Assembly (NCBI RefSeq): GCF_016802725.1
Contig: NC_052665.1
Coordinates: 5,890,001-5,954,000, forward strand
DNA length: 64,000 nucleotides
Direction: 5' to 3'
Source of the DNA: Solenopsis invicta
Lineage: Eukaryota > Arthropoda > Insecta > Hymenoptera > Formicidae
The translations under genes and the position numbers were made by a program. Within the stretch, counting starts at the first letter, position 1, and every line of letters starts with the position of its first letter. Positions 40,546 through 55,127 of the stretch are shown here, piece after piece. The notes under the pieces were generated by a model. It saw only the letters and a program-made list of their open reading frames with translations, made no database searches and had not been told where the DNA came from.

Positions 40546-42400
40546 GCTCTGCACGTTTGTCCTCCCTGCCCTTCCCCCTCCACCCTCGACATTGCCGCTC
40601 ATTCGTCTGTCTTTCTCTGTCGCGTGCGCGCCCGCTCGTTCTCGCCCCGTCTCTTTTCATCTCCTCTAGCACGGCAAAACGGGATTCTTTCCTTCTCCGG
40701 TCCGCCGTTCTCCGTACACCCATGAGTGTTGGTAGGATCGCCTGGCGTCCGTGAGGGTCTCGCTACTGCGACGTTGCCACGTCGCGCGCACGGACGGCCG
40801 ATGTACGCCATGTTGCCGAGACGAGCTCGGCTTGGAGCGGCGCGACGCGTCGCGTCGCGCTCGCTCGGTCTCGCTCGGACTTTCTTCCCTCCGTGGCGGC
40901 CCGGATCAACCGTACACCTCCCTCCCCCGCTGCCGCCGTGGCGGCAAGCATCCCCGCCACCACTGCCGAGGCATTCGTCTCCCGCGCCGCGCCACCCCGC
41001 GTTCTGCGCCTCCGCCTGCCCGCGAGGCAACCAGCCTGCCTGCTTGCTTGCTTGCTTGCTTGGCTCTCGACGTCAATGCCGTACGCGGCGATTCTACGTG
41101 CCCGCGCCTCCAGTCTTGACGCGAAAATTCATGAGCTGCGCCTATCGACGTACCCTCTTGTCCCCTTTCCCTCCCCGAATTTCGTGGATTCCATCTCATT
41201 TACGTCGGAGCATCGTGTTGCACGTGATTCCCGTCGAAATTCAAGTGCGTCCAGCCTCCAAGGCGAATATTTATTCGTCGAATGTCGAAATAACCTACGG
41301 TACATTTATCTAATGCTCGTCTAGACTCATTAGGTTTAAAGCGTTCAAAAGTTTTTACGTACTTCAGAAATAGATAGCTCATTAAAAAAGTTTATCAACA
41401 TCACGCTTGACTATATTTTTTATACAAATATAGGACATATCGCGAAACAAAAAAAGTTACGTAGAAAACTTTATTATCGTGTCATTTTAATTTTGTCGTA
41501 GGAAAAGGAAAACGTAGTTGAGTTTGTCGCGTTTATGAAAGAGACAGCGGAGCTGGAGCAGAGTCTCGTTTGCAACGAACATGTCGCTTTCTCGGCACAT
41601 TATTCGCACGGATCGTCCGTTCCGTGATTGTTAGACGTGTCTGGCGACCGATAAAATTCGCGATACATCAACCAATGATTCTTCTTTTGAGTGCAAAGCG
41701 CGTCGCCGTGCCATACACGGACAACAGCCGCATGAAAATTGAATAAAACGGACGAGAATCAATCTCTCTCTCTCTCTCTCTCTCTCTCTTTCATCTCTCG
41801 TGTGCACGCGCGACATGGAAATCAAGATTCAAGTCTCTGGACGTGAGAGCGGTCCCTTTTGTTACGTTTTGTTACATGCGAGAAGAAGGAGCGCGTTCGG
41901 CGGACCGAAAATAACAGAAAATGGAAGCTCGAGTGAAAGTACAAGTCAAAGGATAGGTACGCTGCCGTCAACAGAATTTTGACAAATAGCGCGATTTTGC
42001 GCGGTTTTCGCAAGCCTTCGGGATGGTCAAAATCGAGGCAGCTCCTCCGTACATTTCTTTCCACGACATATCGATTCCTCGAATGTACGCATCCCGAAAC
42101 AAGTTTGAACCAGACGCACGACGCACATCGCTCTCTCGGCGGGCTCCGACGCGTTTCGATCCATCCGCTTTAAGTCGGGAATCTTTCAGGATGTAGCGGA
42201 GCGCTTTGCTCGTGGCTGCCTCCGCTGCCGCCGCCGAAGCAAAACAGCGAGCGATATAGAGGAATTACGGTCTATGCGTCATGCGTACGTGCGTTTGCAG
42301 TAGGATTCGATCGTGTTACAAAACGAAGAAACGTCGTCAGGTGAGATCGATGATCCGCGGGGCGAAGACTCGCCATAACGAGTCGAGTGAAAATCAGTGA
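38240..42400. other. CpG-rich non-coding DNA
   Basis: Contains (CT)n at 40,509-40,546 and 41,763-41,789, (GCTT)n at 41,036-41,062, and GC-rich blocks around 39,180-39,400 and 40,740-41,130 with overlapping frames on all strands. An acceptor-like TTTCTTTTCAG at about 38,636 and a donor-like TCGTGAGTACG near 39,893 occur on the plus strand, but no exon can be argued. Confidence 0.35.
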
Positions 42401-42404
<4 letters not shown>

Positions 42405-42470
<66 letters not shown>

Positions 42471-42494
42471 GTGAGTGAGTGAGAGAGAGAGAGA
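42405..42494 (+). repeat. (GA)n microsatellite with (GTGA)n segment
   Basis: About 90 bases, almost pure GA with a short GTGA run near 42,467-42,480. GA tracts of this kind are bound by GAGA-type factors in insects. Confidence 0.97.
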
Positions 42495-42499
42495 AACGC

Positions 42500-43192
42500 C
42501 GATGGTGGCCTTTGCGGCGCCAGCCGCGAGAGCCGGGCCTGAGCTAGTACAGCCCCTCCCCGCCACCCCGTTCGTTCCTCCCCTCTGCGCGCGCGCGCGC
42601 GCGACGCTGCTACGTCGTTCGTTTGGCGTTCGTTCGTTCGCTCGCTCGCTCACTCGCGTCGTTCTCGGGAATCCCCCCCTCCGCCGCCTGCCGCTCCCTA
42701 CAATACAGTCGCCGCGCGCGCGGTTCCCCTTGCGACCGCTGCGCTGCGCGCCGGTGCTGCTCTCTCGTCCGGCCGCTCCTCCCCTCGCTCTCGCGTCCCC
42801 TCCCCGCACCGCGTCCGCGCGGCGGCCCGTTACCCTCACCCCGCGGCCGCTGCCCGCCCCGAACGCCCTCCATCGTCCCCGCGCCCGCCGCCTCACCCGT
42901 GATTCCGCCTTGCTTGCCTGCCAGCCTGCCCGTCCGTCCTTACGTCCGTCCGTCCGCCGTTTGGATCTATGGTTGTGTGCGGTGGATTTCGTGACGTTAA
43001 CCTGGCGGCCCTGAAAACGCCGTGTGGACCGGCCGCGCCGATTTTCGTGCCGCAGCAGCGAGACACCGTGTCGTCGGGTCGCGAGTGCGCGAGAACGCGA
43101 GTGTTTTTTAATCGCGGTGGCCGTTGTTGCTCGCGTTGTCGCCGCCGCCGCCACCACCGCCACCGCCGTCGCAGCCGCAGCCACAGCCGCAG

Positions 43193-43223
<31 letters not shown>

Positions 43224-43875
43224 GGCTGTTGTTGCTCGTTGCTAATACTGGTGCTGCTGGCGAACGGCCTTACGCCAGGGAATACGTTGTACCGAGGGAA
43301 TAGCTCGCCGCCGCGCGCGCGGGTAAACTTCTCTCGGAGAGATTAATGTGTGCGGAGGATAGGAGCGACGAGGGATATTCGTTGTCGCCGTCGTCATCTT
43401 CGTGTCGTCGTCGTCGTCGTTGTCGTCGTCGTTCTCGCGACAAGTGCGCGGGAGAAGCATCCGATCGTCTCGTAACAGCTTCTCCACGACGAAATTAAGC
43501 TGGAGGATCTATTAGAGAGGAGAGCGGCTCTCCCGAAACGTTCGTCTCAACTTTGTGCTCTTTTTGTCAAGTGTATCGCTTCTTTTTCTTCTTCTTCGTT
43601 TCTCTTTGTCCTTGCATTTATCCGTTTTTCTCTCTTTCTCTCTCGCGCCCAACCATTGGCTTTCCCTCTTTCTCTCTCTCTCTCTTTTTCGCGTGCACTC
43701 CATCTCTCTCAACGATATGTTTTCTCACTCGTTCTCTCGTTTCTCCGGTTCTCATTCTCTCTCTTTTAGGCAATCACGCGAGTGTGCGTAATCTCTCATT
43801 TTCTTTCTCACGCATATCCACGCACCCACACACACGTACACATACATACGCAACGTGAACTACACGCCACGAATA

Positions 43876-43923
<48 letters not shown>

Positions 43924-44996
43924 CTCCACCTAATCTGCTCTCTCTTCTTTCTCACTCCCGCGTTCTCTCTTTCTCTCTCCCGCTCACTATGTTATATCCC
44001 GTTTATTCTCCGTTCAGGATAAAGCGGGATAAGGATTAAGAGGAAAGGAAGAAAAAGAGGAGCGGCCTCTCGTTACGACGACGACGACGTCGTCGCCGAC
44101 GATGACGACAACGTGAAACGTGTTGCCTCTGGCCGCACCTGTGTCTGAAGTACAAAACTACCCAAAAAAAAGCGTATATACGAGAAGAGCCATACAGTGC
44201 CGTCGTTCAGTGAAATAATATACAGTGAAACAACGCGTTTTTCTAACGCGTCGTCTTTGGAGAACGCCGCGACGCTATGCGCCGTTTCGCGTCGTGTCGC
44301 GTTGCGTCGCGCCGCAGTATGTGACCGCGTTTGCCTCGATCACATTCGTGTGCACGTTCGCGTGTTCATATTCTAATCCTTATCGTACGTGCTCCGTTTC
44401 TTGGTTCGCTCGTTCGCTCTCTCGACCACCCGTTCGTCCGTCGTTCGTTCGTTCTGGTTCTCCCGTTCCTCCGGTCGATCTCGAATTCTATGTCGATCGG
44501 TGCATCGGTGCACGCACACGTTGTGCGTGTTTATTGCAACTCGCGCTGATGCGCGCAAAGGTGTCGCGATTACCGACCGAGTGCACGCTATCACGCCCGT
44601 GTCCCGTTCCTCCGACGTGATGCATCGTCGAGCAAGCTGGTGCCGGTGCCCCTTCACCCCCGTGTTCGGCCCCGCGCTCTTGTACCGAACCCCATCGTGG
44701 TTGTGTGCCCGCCGCTCGTCCGCCCGTCGTCTGCGTGTCCTCGTCCCGTCGACGAAGTCATCAACAGCATCATCATCATCATTATCATCACCATCATCAT
44801 CATCATCATCGTCGTCGTCGTCGTCGTCGCCGCCGCTCTCTGTGTTCTCAGTGAAGTACCGCGTGTGACCGACGCGGTGGCCCGATCTTACGGTCTTCCG
44901 TTGTCGCATCTTTGTGTCCGAGGAGTCCCCGGGGGACTAGCAGTGGCGCGGGGTATCGTCGTCGTCGACGTCGACGTCGACGTCGCCGCCACCGCC

Positions 44997-45029
<33 letters not shown>

Positions 45030-45120
45030 TTTCGAGAGCCCCGAAAATAACGGGCCTATTAATAGGAGATATCTCGGCGTGGCGGCCGCTCCGCGTGTGA
45101 ACTTGAAGATAGCGAGAGGA
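42500..45120. other. CpG-dense block with trinucleotide tracts
   Basis: The densest CpG region of the window. It includes C-rich stretches (42,540-42,960), (GCC)/(GTC) tracts at 43,138-43,226, (CT)n at 43,879-43,920, an ATC/GTC tract at 44,758-44,835 and GTCGAC then (GCC)n at 44,956-45,028. It resembles a promoter or 5' UTR region of a large developmental or neuronal gene. Long frames here are on both strands and of low complexity, so none is called. Confidence 0.35.
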
Positions 45121-48100
45121 GAGGAAGGCCGAGACCGACCGACGCTACGTACGTATATCATGCGTTTTATGGTATCCCTCGGATGTACGGATCCAGCGGG
45201 GAAGCGAGGAGAGGACCGAACCAGCGGGAGTTGACTTCTCTCTGACTGAAAGAACGGTACTGTGTTTCCTCTGTGTGATTAGGGGAAAAGAATCATTCAA
45301 AAGATTCGTTTTAGAGGGAAAGAAACGACTCTCCTTCGTGGAAACGCGATAATGAGGCTGATTGCTGTCGCTCTGCGCTATCTGCCTCGTATCCTCGCTT
45401 CTCTCCTGGATTCGTGGAAACTTGGAAACCGCGAAATCGGCGCGCCGGAAGCGGCGCTCCTCCGTCGCCCGAGCGACGGCACGCGTCGCTCCAGCGACGC
45501 TCAAGATTCCCATGTATCCACCCTGGAAATACTGACCTTCTGAATGAAACTGTGTCTATGCAGAGACATTTAAATGTGCTAAATTTATTGATTTAAAAGA
45601 TTGATGAAAGAACCAACTTTTGTACATTGTACGTATGACACAGCTCGTCGCAATCGAGAGCTACGGGCGCGTCCTAAATCTCCAACTTTACTTTTTTACT
45701 TTTGGTGCTCAATTTCGCGTAACACTGTCTTTCAATCGTTTGCTTTCGAAGCAAGTGACAAAATATGTGCAAAATTTCCAGAAGGATACAACGAATCTTA
45801 ACTCGACACTGCAAGTCTGTGCTAAGCGTTCCTCCGATTTTTCCCGTCTTATTAATTCCCCCCTGTTGCTTCGTGATCAATGTCGGATATTAGCCGTGCT
45901 CGTAGTTTTGAGTCTCGTGTCAAGTTGATGAACTTGTCGGTGCAGCCTCATTGTGATTTTTTCGTGCGACGAGTACCGAGTGCATTAAATTATATTTGCT
46001 AAACAATGCGAGTGACGATACGCGAAAGTGACGATCAGAAAAATGTCGTAACTCCGAAAAGACTTGCCGAAAGATCAAGTTGCACGATTCGATCAAGGTC
46101 TGCAAGGTCACAGACGATAGTCCAAGTTTCGTTATGTGTTTTCTCAATGTTAATGAATTCTCTAAGCCGTAAAAACCGAATGGAACTTTTCGTCGTTTAA
46201 ATTTAAATCGTATTTCGAAATCGTGTTGTGTCTGACCCCAAATTTCCAAATTCGTTTCGTCTTAGTTTTCTAAGAATATCAGTGAAACGATCATTAGAAC
46301 GATGCAGATGGCAGTTGACGGTTTTTCCTTTCTCCTCCGTTTCCCTCCATATTACGGCGTGCGATCGTTTCTGTTAATTTGAACTTTAATTTTTGATATC
46401 TGACAAGTGCGCGAGTTGTGGAGTTGTGACGGTTTTCTGCTGTTCCATCGCGCGTTGCAGCACGGCTGCTGATCTTTCATAACTCGCACGGACAGGCCGC
46501 CGATTGCTTATGATTTTCTTGCACGCTGTTACTAATTTAAAACGCTGGCGTTCGTACACTGCCAAGCACATATACGAGTCGTCGTACGGCTCGCGCTTTT
46601 ACGACATTGATTCGATCGCATTGTTCCTTACGAACCACTCATTATACAGTCCACCGTTATCAATCATTCGTTATTTCGGCTTGTGGTTCATTATTCGGTG
46701 CTTCGAAAGTGAAAGTGGCGCGAGTCAAAAACAATTGCGCGCGGGTCAGCCGATACAGTACAAATTATCAATGATTTTGGTGCCTGTATTTGACACACTT
46801 TGCTCTTGTCCCAAGAGTTTTTTTTTCGTGTATTTTATTACCATATAGCGCAAGCTTATATCTTTTAGCCATATTTTATCATCTTCTTTCCATGTGCTCT
46901 TTCTCTTCTCCCCTCTATTCCGAGCACAAGTGCGATACTTGATTTTAAACGTAAAAAGTGTTAAGTACCTAAAGTGAATAGGAGTTTTGCAAACAGTTAT
47001 CGTGTTTCTTTTAGATCTATGCCCTATGTTCGGTCGTAGTTTTCTTTTTATATTTGCAGCTTCGCTGAAAATGAAGCTAATGTGAACATACGCTTGTTAT
47101 TCGAGGGAAATGAAAAAAAAAGGGAGGAAAATGTAACGAAACGTGGAGAAAGTGCGGTTGGAAATGGAGACCTTGCCGGTTAATTTTCATCGTGGCCTTA
47201 TCTTAACGAGAGTTCAATTTAATCGTCGACATACCTAATTAATTTATTGTTTCGTCGCAAATTAAAGAAGGCTAGGTTTCCGTGACGCATATCAGCAGAC
47301 ACGCGTTGAATTTCGTGTTCCTCACAAAGTTGCGAGTCGCAAATTCTTGAGTTGGGAGGGAGAGAAGAGACGATGGTCTCGGACGATGGTTTCGCCGATA
47401 TTACTTTGTACGCGCAAATTTCGACGTTTATAACGAGCGATGCTACAGTCTCGCAGTGTTCTATCTTATCGAATCGTTAGGCGAGGAAGTCGATACTGCC
47501 CGTCGTCGAATCGTCGCCGTCAGCGACGAAAGATAAATCGCGTCTTCGTCGTAGCGCGGGATGTTACGTTTGAAAATGTTGTTTAATCGAAAGCGTATTC
47601 TCATCCGCATCTATTTTAGCTCGATGAATATATTTTTTGGCGAATAGATTTTTGCTTAATAAAAATTCTCGGTTGAAATTCATCGCTCGCGCGCATTTTT
47701 AATACTCGGTATTGACTTTTTTATCGGCTAAGATACTATAGAGATTTATTTTAAATAATCTAGGAACTTTGAAAAACCCAACTTAAAAAAAGAATCACGA
47801 GAGCTTTCCGAACGAACGGTGATATTTCACATATTTTAAAAACAAATTCACGTATTTGGAGCTGTTCGTTATGGGAGAATATATTTTTTTTCATTGGCAA
47901 ATTTTTGTTTACGTAACACTGGAGGCGGGGGGGGGGGGAGTTTATTGCAATCGGTTGAAAACGCTACCATCAAAACGTTATAAACGGTTACAATCATTCA
48001 CAGTTCCCTTATTAATCCTACGATTTTCGTCAAAATCATTTCTTTCTCGAATCATAATTTATTTCAGTGATATTATTATGTTCAGGCTTTTAAACGTCTC

Positions 48101-51100
48101 GTCGTTCTCCGCGTATGCTAATGGATGACTCGACATTGAAGCAATCGACATTCTACTCGGTCTGGCCTTTAGCGTCCGCTAGGCCGAGAGAAAGTGCGCG
48201 ACATTTGATACACCCTGTATACGTTGGCCAGCGCTTGAAACGACCTTACGAGATGGCCGCCGCCGCCACCGCCGCCGCCGCCGCGCGCGCGATACATTCT
48301 TGGCCTCCGTGTGGCTCTCGTGCTCTATTAGGAAAGCTCTAGTTTTACGATATCTCTGAATAATGCGTCGAATGTCCGCGAGTACCTTACGATATCCAGA
48401 TTTTTGAATATTTAATAGTGCGTAGACGTATCTCCTATGATAAAAGTTGTTGCAAAGTCAGTTATATAACATCGAAACGGGATTATTCCTTTAATTATTA
48501 GTCATTCAGCGACGAACGAGGAAATCTTATTCCAACGAATAAATATGCCTAGCCATATTTACCGTAATCCATAATTTTTTTAATAATTTTATTTTTCCCA
48601 AAGCTTTGTCCTTTTTTTTTTTTGCTTTCAGTTAAACACTTAACTATTCACAATACAATTTAATACATCTCTCGTTTCGTTACGTCACGTTAAGCCCTTG
48701 CCTAAATCCTTTTCCTTTTACATGGAACCGTAACGTTCAGTAACGCTTTGTAGCGACGCATATGGAGAGTCGGCTTTTCACGGATCTTCGCTATTCATTT
48801 GGCTATCTCGCGCTACACAAAAGTACACGCTCGCTATCTGGAGAAAGATAAATAGTAAAGAATTCATGCGTAATCGTCCCGAGAATACTCTAAGCATTTA
48901 ATTTCGAACACACGCCCACCGTTATGTAAGCCCGCGCGACGGACGCGCGAGTAAGTACCTTATCGGTTATCTGCCACGTACTTGAATCGAGCAGCAAAAC
49001 AACGCGCGCGCGACTGTCGATCTTACGTGGAAACGTCACGCGCTTGTCTTGGCCCGACTCGATCGAAAACTTTTTCGGTTTGCGCCGCAAGAAATTGTGT
49101 ATGTCGCGAGCGAATTATTAGACTTTTTACCATGTCGCGCTTTCGAATACGGTAAACACCCAAGTTTCAACAGCGACTTTTGTTTTGTATTTACAGCGTT
49201 ACTTGCTTCGCTCGTGTTATTTCAGCCATTTGCACGCGATTGCCGGCGTATAATTGTGTAAGATCGCGCAGAGGCCAAGTTGTGGAATTTCTTTTTTGTA
49301 ATTTGTAGAATCACAGACGTTTCGTGTGTACGCGTGGATACGGCTTTGAGCGTAACCTCTTGGATTCCGTACATTTGTCGCCGCGACTCCCCGAAATAAT
49401 GTAGGCAAACGCGATTTTTCGCGTCTTCGATTCCCAAAGTTATAAATTCTCGTATGAAAAGCGTACATTGTCGATATCGCGCAAATGTTCATTAACCATG
49501 TGCGACGCTATCGCAAGTCGGAGGATATTTCGCAAGGTCTCACATGCACGCGTCATTACGGAGAGATGCCGCGTTAGCAAACTATCGGTTTTATCGTACG
49601 TATAAATTTCGTTTAATCTCTGCTCTTCCCCGCTTTGCTCTTTTCTCTCTCTCTCTCTCTCTCTCTTTTTCTCTCGTGTCAGGCCTAGCCTTTCGATAGG
49701 AGAATAATTATGTAATTCGTGTTGTCGCGTAATGACACGCACACCTCTATCTATCTGCGCTCGTCTTTTTTCTGTCCCGAAAGGACAAATAACTTCCCAT
49801 CGCTCTCGTTTGCATGCGTTTTCGGTCAGAACCAACAACCATTATAATTTCGGTGACTTTAATTTTCGATGGTTGCAGATAAGACGAAATTGACCTTGCG
49901 TCAATCGTTATGTGGCTCCATTATTTTTTCCACGCGCTTGTACAATATTTTATCGGGAAATAAACTCGCTGAAATTGTATCGACTTGAAATTCCGATGCT
50001 ACTGAACAACGCGATCACTTCTCCTCTCTTTCTCTCTCTCTCTCTCTTCCTTTTTCTCTTCCACATTTTTGTTTTGAATAATAATTAAAATAAAATACAT
50101 TCTCATGAAAGTACATTTATACCATCAATATATCGCACGGAAAACACCAAACGAAAGTGCCGTAACCGCAGGACTGCAATTTTTCAATAGAATTATTTGC
50201 ACAATAGTCGCTTCTTGAAAGCTTTTGTTACAAAACATAAACGAGATGTGAAATAAATACAAAAAGTACATGCGGATTATGTATGGTGGCGATATATATA
50301 TATATTTTTTTTTTCGGAGCGTGCTATTGACAAAGTTCACATCGGAGAGATATTATTTTGTAAATGAAAATTGACGATACGCGCGTCTCAGAAAATGACA
50401 AATATTCTGAAATTCTCTCGCTGGATGTATACCAGGAGAGTCTCGGAAAGGGTTAAAGCTACGCGTGTCATGAAAACCGAGCACGGCCAGGCAACGGCGT
50501 TTCTTCCCTCGTTGCCAGATCTACCTGTGCCTGTATCTTCTGTTCGAGAGAGAAAGAGAGGGAGAGAGAAAGGGAACTCGGCAACATTGCAACGCCCAAA
50601 AGCATTACGGCATTTCGCTGAAACGAACAATTTTTCGCGGAATACACGATCATATTTGCAATTCGACGATAAGAGAAGGTTAGCTAACTATTTATTTAAT
50701 ACACACCAATAATATATGTGAGTTATATACACTTTTATGTATAATTATTTTTCGCGACATTATAACGTCTCATTATCACATTTAACATTTTACATAATTT
50801 ACTTGGATTATATTATCTTTATATATTAAAAATAATAATTGTACAATAATTTTAGTTTACCCGCGACGAGGAATAAATATTTTTCTAAAGCTCGCGAATC
50901 ACGCGGACTCGATTGGTTCGTTGTGTAACGTAACGTCGGTGGATTTGGAAGTATAATTTCGCGGTAGTAAATTCGCATTTGCGTAGATTCGCATCGATCT
51001 CGTCGAACTTGCCACTTTGCGACGTTACTTTATTCTGAAGCCAAGCCATTAGCGATTTCCTGCTCGACGAAAAATTTATGTCGGAAGATGTGACGTTCTC

Positions 51101-51800
51101 GTTTATCAGACTTTTGCGTCGTCATATGCGTGACTCAGATGGTATTGAGCTTTAAAAAATTTACTCACACACACACACACACACGCACGCGCGCGCGTAT
51201 CGGTGGATAACAAACGTTGTTCGAGTTTTGGCAAATAATCGGAGCTGTCGCAATTAGCGATGGCGCCGATCGCTACTTTGCGAACGTGTATATCAATTTT
51301 TCGCAAAAGTATCGCGAGAAAAAAAAACAGGCCAAGCGTCGAAATCTTTTCTCGGGTTTCATTTCGTATTTCTCGACCAAGCGAAAATTTAACGTTGTTT
51401 TAACGCGCCTAGTGCGTCGCTCGTTTTCCCCGAGATCAAAGTCGAGTCGAAATTATCACACGTCACGATCACGTTGTTACTACGTCTCGTGAATTTTTCT
51501 CCGATAGTTGAGATTCGTCAAGTATCGACCAGGGAGTGAATCTTGCGTGAGTTTTTCAACGAAATGGAGAAGGCAAAAGGAGGGAGGGGGGAGGGCAAGA
51601 GGCGTCTTGTCCAAAAGGGACAGGTGTTCTCGAATGAAAACTAGTTTTTCTCGTCGCTCTCGTACGTACGGAAAACCCAGCGCGGCATCTGCGAACGAAG
51701 AAAACCCGACGGATTATCGCTCAACTCGAGTCGGGTTTTCTTCAAATGCGGCCGACTAGTTTGGCCCCGTTCCATGTACGAGCACGTTCGCGCGCTTACT
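45121..51800. other. Non-coding DNA
   Basis: Alternates GC- and AT-rich blocks. It has a 12-base G run at 47,927-47,938, (GCC)n near 48,256-48,282, (CT)n near 49,646-49,665 and 50,028-50,046. No gene recognised. Confidence 0.35.
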
Positions 51801-51825
51801 GCACACACGCGCACGCACACGCGCG

Positions 51826-51879
<54 letters not shown>
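51801..51879. repeat. Alternating purine-pyrimidine tract (CG)n(CA)n
   Basis: 79 bases in strict purine-pyrimidine alternation: mixed GCACACGC units, an (GC)n run, then about 24 CA units. Frames read Thr-His and Cys-Val repeats and are artefacts. Confidence 0.97.
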
Positions 51880-51880
<1 letters not shown>

Positions 51881-53232
51881 ATGCATCGAGCGCACGCACG
51901 GGCAAGCACTTGTGGTACCGTCTATAGAGAGCTCTGTGCTGCCGTACGCATACAGTCATCGATCTGGTGGTGTACATGTTAAGCCTGTCGCGAAGCCGGA
52001 ATTCCGTGGAAACCGGTAAATTAATGTCTGATTTTGAAAATTAATAAATATGCGAAATAAAAAAGTGATATATGCAATTAAATATTGTCAACAGTTTTGT
52101 AAATTCGGTCATTTCCTTTCAACTCGTTATCTTTCCAGGCTAACGTATAGTTGGCCTCGAAAGATAGTTGAACGTCACACGAAAGTTCTATTCGACATTC
52201 GCTTTAAATTGCATCGAGAATATTAATTTGTCAAGTCGAGTTTGCAACAACTCGAGATCTTTCTACAGGGAGCGTCTCTCGCATTTATTATAATCTCGCC
52301 TCTCGCACCGAGGCGCCGAGAGTTCCACCGCCGATTTTGGTAGATAGGCTCTAATTCCTCGTTCGTGCTTTTTGCAGAATCCGGGCCGCGCAAAATTATT
52401 TGTTAACGAGTTAGAGCGGCGGTGATGTAAGCGACGGTATTGCGTGGAATCGCAACGTCCTTCATTACGAGTCCCATTCTGTTTGTTGCGAATTGAATTC
52501 TTTTATGTCAGTCGCAGACGCGCCGACCGACAGCTCCTCTCGGCAAGTCTATTCTGCTGCTTCTTAACCCTTTCATTCACGCGACATTAAAATGAATAAT
52601 ACCGGAATAATACCGATATACTGAAAATACCGACATTAAAAAGATTTGGAATAATGATTTTTTTTTTGTAAACTTTTTCTTTTTTGTTTTTTATTCCAAT
52701 ATTCGCTGAATATCCCAATGCTCTCGCTCGTGCGTTTCAACACGTTTTGTTAAAGAACGGTAGGTCACGTATATAATATTAGTGCTGACGCTGTCAACGA
52801 GTAATGACGAGTTCATTAACTTGGGTTCCATTACAGCCCATATTACTCATGCAAGATTAACCTTCTAATGCGACCTCGAAGTAACGTACCGTATATTTGT
52901 CCGTCACGTTACTTAGACTGTTATCGTCGTTTCTACGTTAATTGATTTCATTGAAACGTTCAGTCGTTCCGTTACGTTCTCGAGGAAGCGTCGAACGTCC
53001 CATCCAGCGGCGGCACAGCGGAGCAGCTGAGCGGTCGAGCGGTATGCGAGAGACGACGTTTCGTAAATATCCCTGTCGCACCGCGCCGCGCTGCCGCCGA
53101 TCATCTTATTTCGCGACGTAAACCGGGAGACTGGTTTGGAAAATGTACCGGAAGTAAGCTTGTTCGAAAATAACAACACGGCCTATCGAAGTGAAGGCTA
53201 TAGTTCGTTGACTTATTCAGAACCGCCACGAC

Positions 53233-53265
<33 letters not shown>

Positions 53266-55092
53266 TCGCGTCGCCTGAAATCGATATCGCGTCCGATATT
53301 TCTCGCTCTTGCCGGATACAAGCGCGATAACGAATGCTAACGTTATTCGCAATGTGCGACACGACCGGATTTTATAAAAATTCAACTCCGAGACGACTCG
53401 TAAAAAATTAGCGGAATAAAACGGGGGAAAGAGACGGAGCGCTTTTCATCTATTCCCATTATAACTTTTAATTTTAATTAGTACAATACAAATTTTTTTC
53501 TACGTGCAGAAATGATAATATATTAACATAAAAATGATTAAATGATAACATTAAAATTTTATTATAATGAAAATTACTCTTGTGTAATAAAATGCATTCG
53601 CGTTCAGTCGACGAAATATTGCATTTAAAAGCGGCCGTTTTCTTACGCAATTCGTAAACGATTGGATAAAAAAAAATTTGATTCTATTTAGTTAACGCCT
53701 CGTCTGATATTAGACGTTGCAACTGTACAAATTCATTCGTATGCACGCGACATTGATCGACTCAGGGACGCGCGCGAGTGTTAATGGTCTTATTTTTCCT
53801 TAATGAGTGTTAACGTGACGTTAGGTCGCGATACGACGCGCGATCGGATATTTATATATCGTTACGTCTTCTTTGATGGCTGTTTGAAACACGATGGAAC
53901 ACTCGATGATGGTCGGCGACAAAACAAACGCTGGACTGATCTAGTAGTGCACATTAAATATTACAATCGCAATAAATATTATTTTAAATAGGGCAGATCT
54001 TTTAATAAATCTCATTTATATTTAAAAGGCTTCAATTTTAATGTTGTATCGAAATTTTTGCGAGGAGAACACGTCGGTTTTTCTTTCTGATCCCTTTTTT
54101 TTATATTATTAACGATATTATAATGCATCTCTCTTATTCATCCTCGTACGATTAACTCTGAACAATATTATCGACAGCACAACGCCATGTTGAAAAAGTC
54201 GTGACTCGAGCGCGTCGCAAACGCGCGAAATGGTCACGTGCGAATTAACGTTGCGGCGACGGACCGCGTAGCGACTTCCCGGGCCTTACATCTTTATCGC
54301 GCGACGCGCCCCGAGGCGATCGCCTTTTTCACACGTCCAAGAGTTGACACGACCTCGCGCGTTCTCTTCGGATTCAGTTCAGTTCGACTCGGTTCGATTC
54401 GACTGCTCTCGGCTCGGCTCGACTTTGAGTCACGACGACACGGCCACGACGACGACGAGGACGTCGACGGGAGAGCTATCGACCGTTCTGGGTTTCGCGA
54501 GATAATAATAACCCCGGTTGAAATATATTTGGCGACGAGGGGGACGTGGTACTTTCTAAAAAGCGCCGTTTACGCGCGACAGCGTGAACCACGAAGCCGC
54601 GAAAAGCACGCCCGCGCGGATATACAAAGTTGGCCGAGCACAGCAAGCGGTTTTTCCCGCTCGCCGTTACGCGCGCCGCTCTCGTTAAAATGCCAGCTTA
54701 TTATTCTCCGTCAAAATCTGCGAACGGATGTGACTCGGTGTCGCGGAATTCGTCCCTGTGAACTTTTCAAAACCATCATTTATCTTTCGAAACGTATGCT
54801 AGCTTCTGCCTCTTACATCTGTGCGCGCGGATAATTTCATTGGTCGTCCAATGCGTTAAACATCGGAATAATTAAGGTACATGTATGCAGGATAGCAAAT
54901 ATCTCGTCCGAGAGTCCGTCGCGACTTATGAATCGTCTAAAGTGGGCTAAACTTTGACAATGCCCGTTGAGGATTAAAGAGGAAAAAGAAGATGAGAATC
55001 GCGCTGGGCGGGGCGTTGCACCAGAGTAGCGCGGCGCGGCGCGGCGCAGCGTGGCGGTTCCCGTCGCTTCTGCGAGCGGCAAGGCGCGGCGG

Positions 55093-55127
<35 letters not shown>

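Noticed and set aside
42279..43346. Long overlapping frames of up to 301 codons
   Set aside because: They are open on both strands because of high GC content and microsatellites; composition is Arg/Ala/Ser/Pro with repeat-derived runs.
45352..45543. 63-codon plus frame beginning MRLIAVALRYLPRILASLL
   Set aside because: A true ATG and a hydrophobic start, but no cleavage-like site, domain or splice signal, and the rest overlaps frames of equal quality.
53136..53330. 64-codon frame with a poly-Asp run
   Set aside because: It starts with TTG, and the Asp run is the (GAC)n microsatellite; no splice sites.
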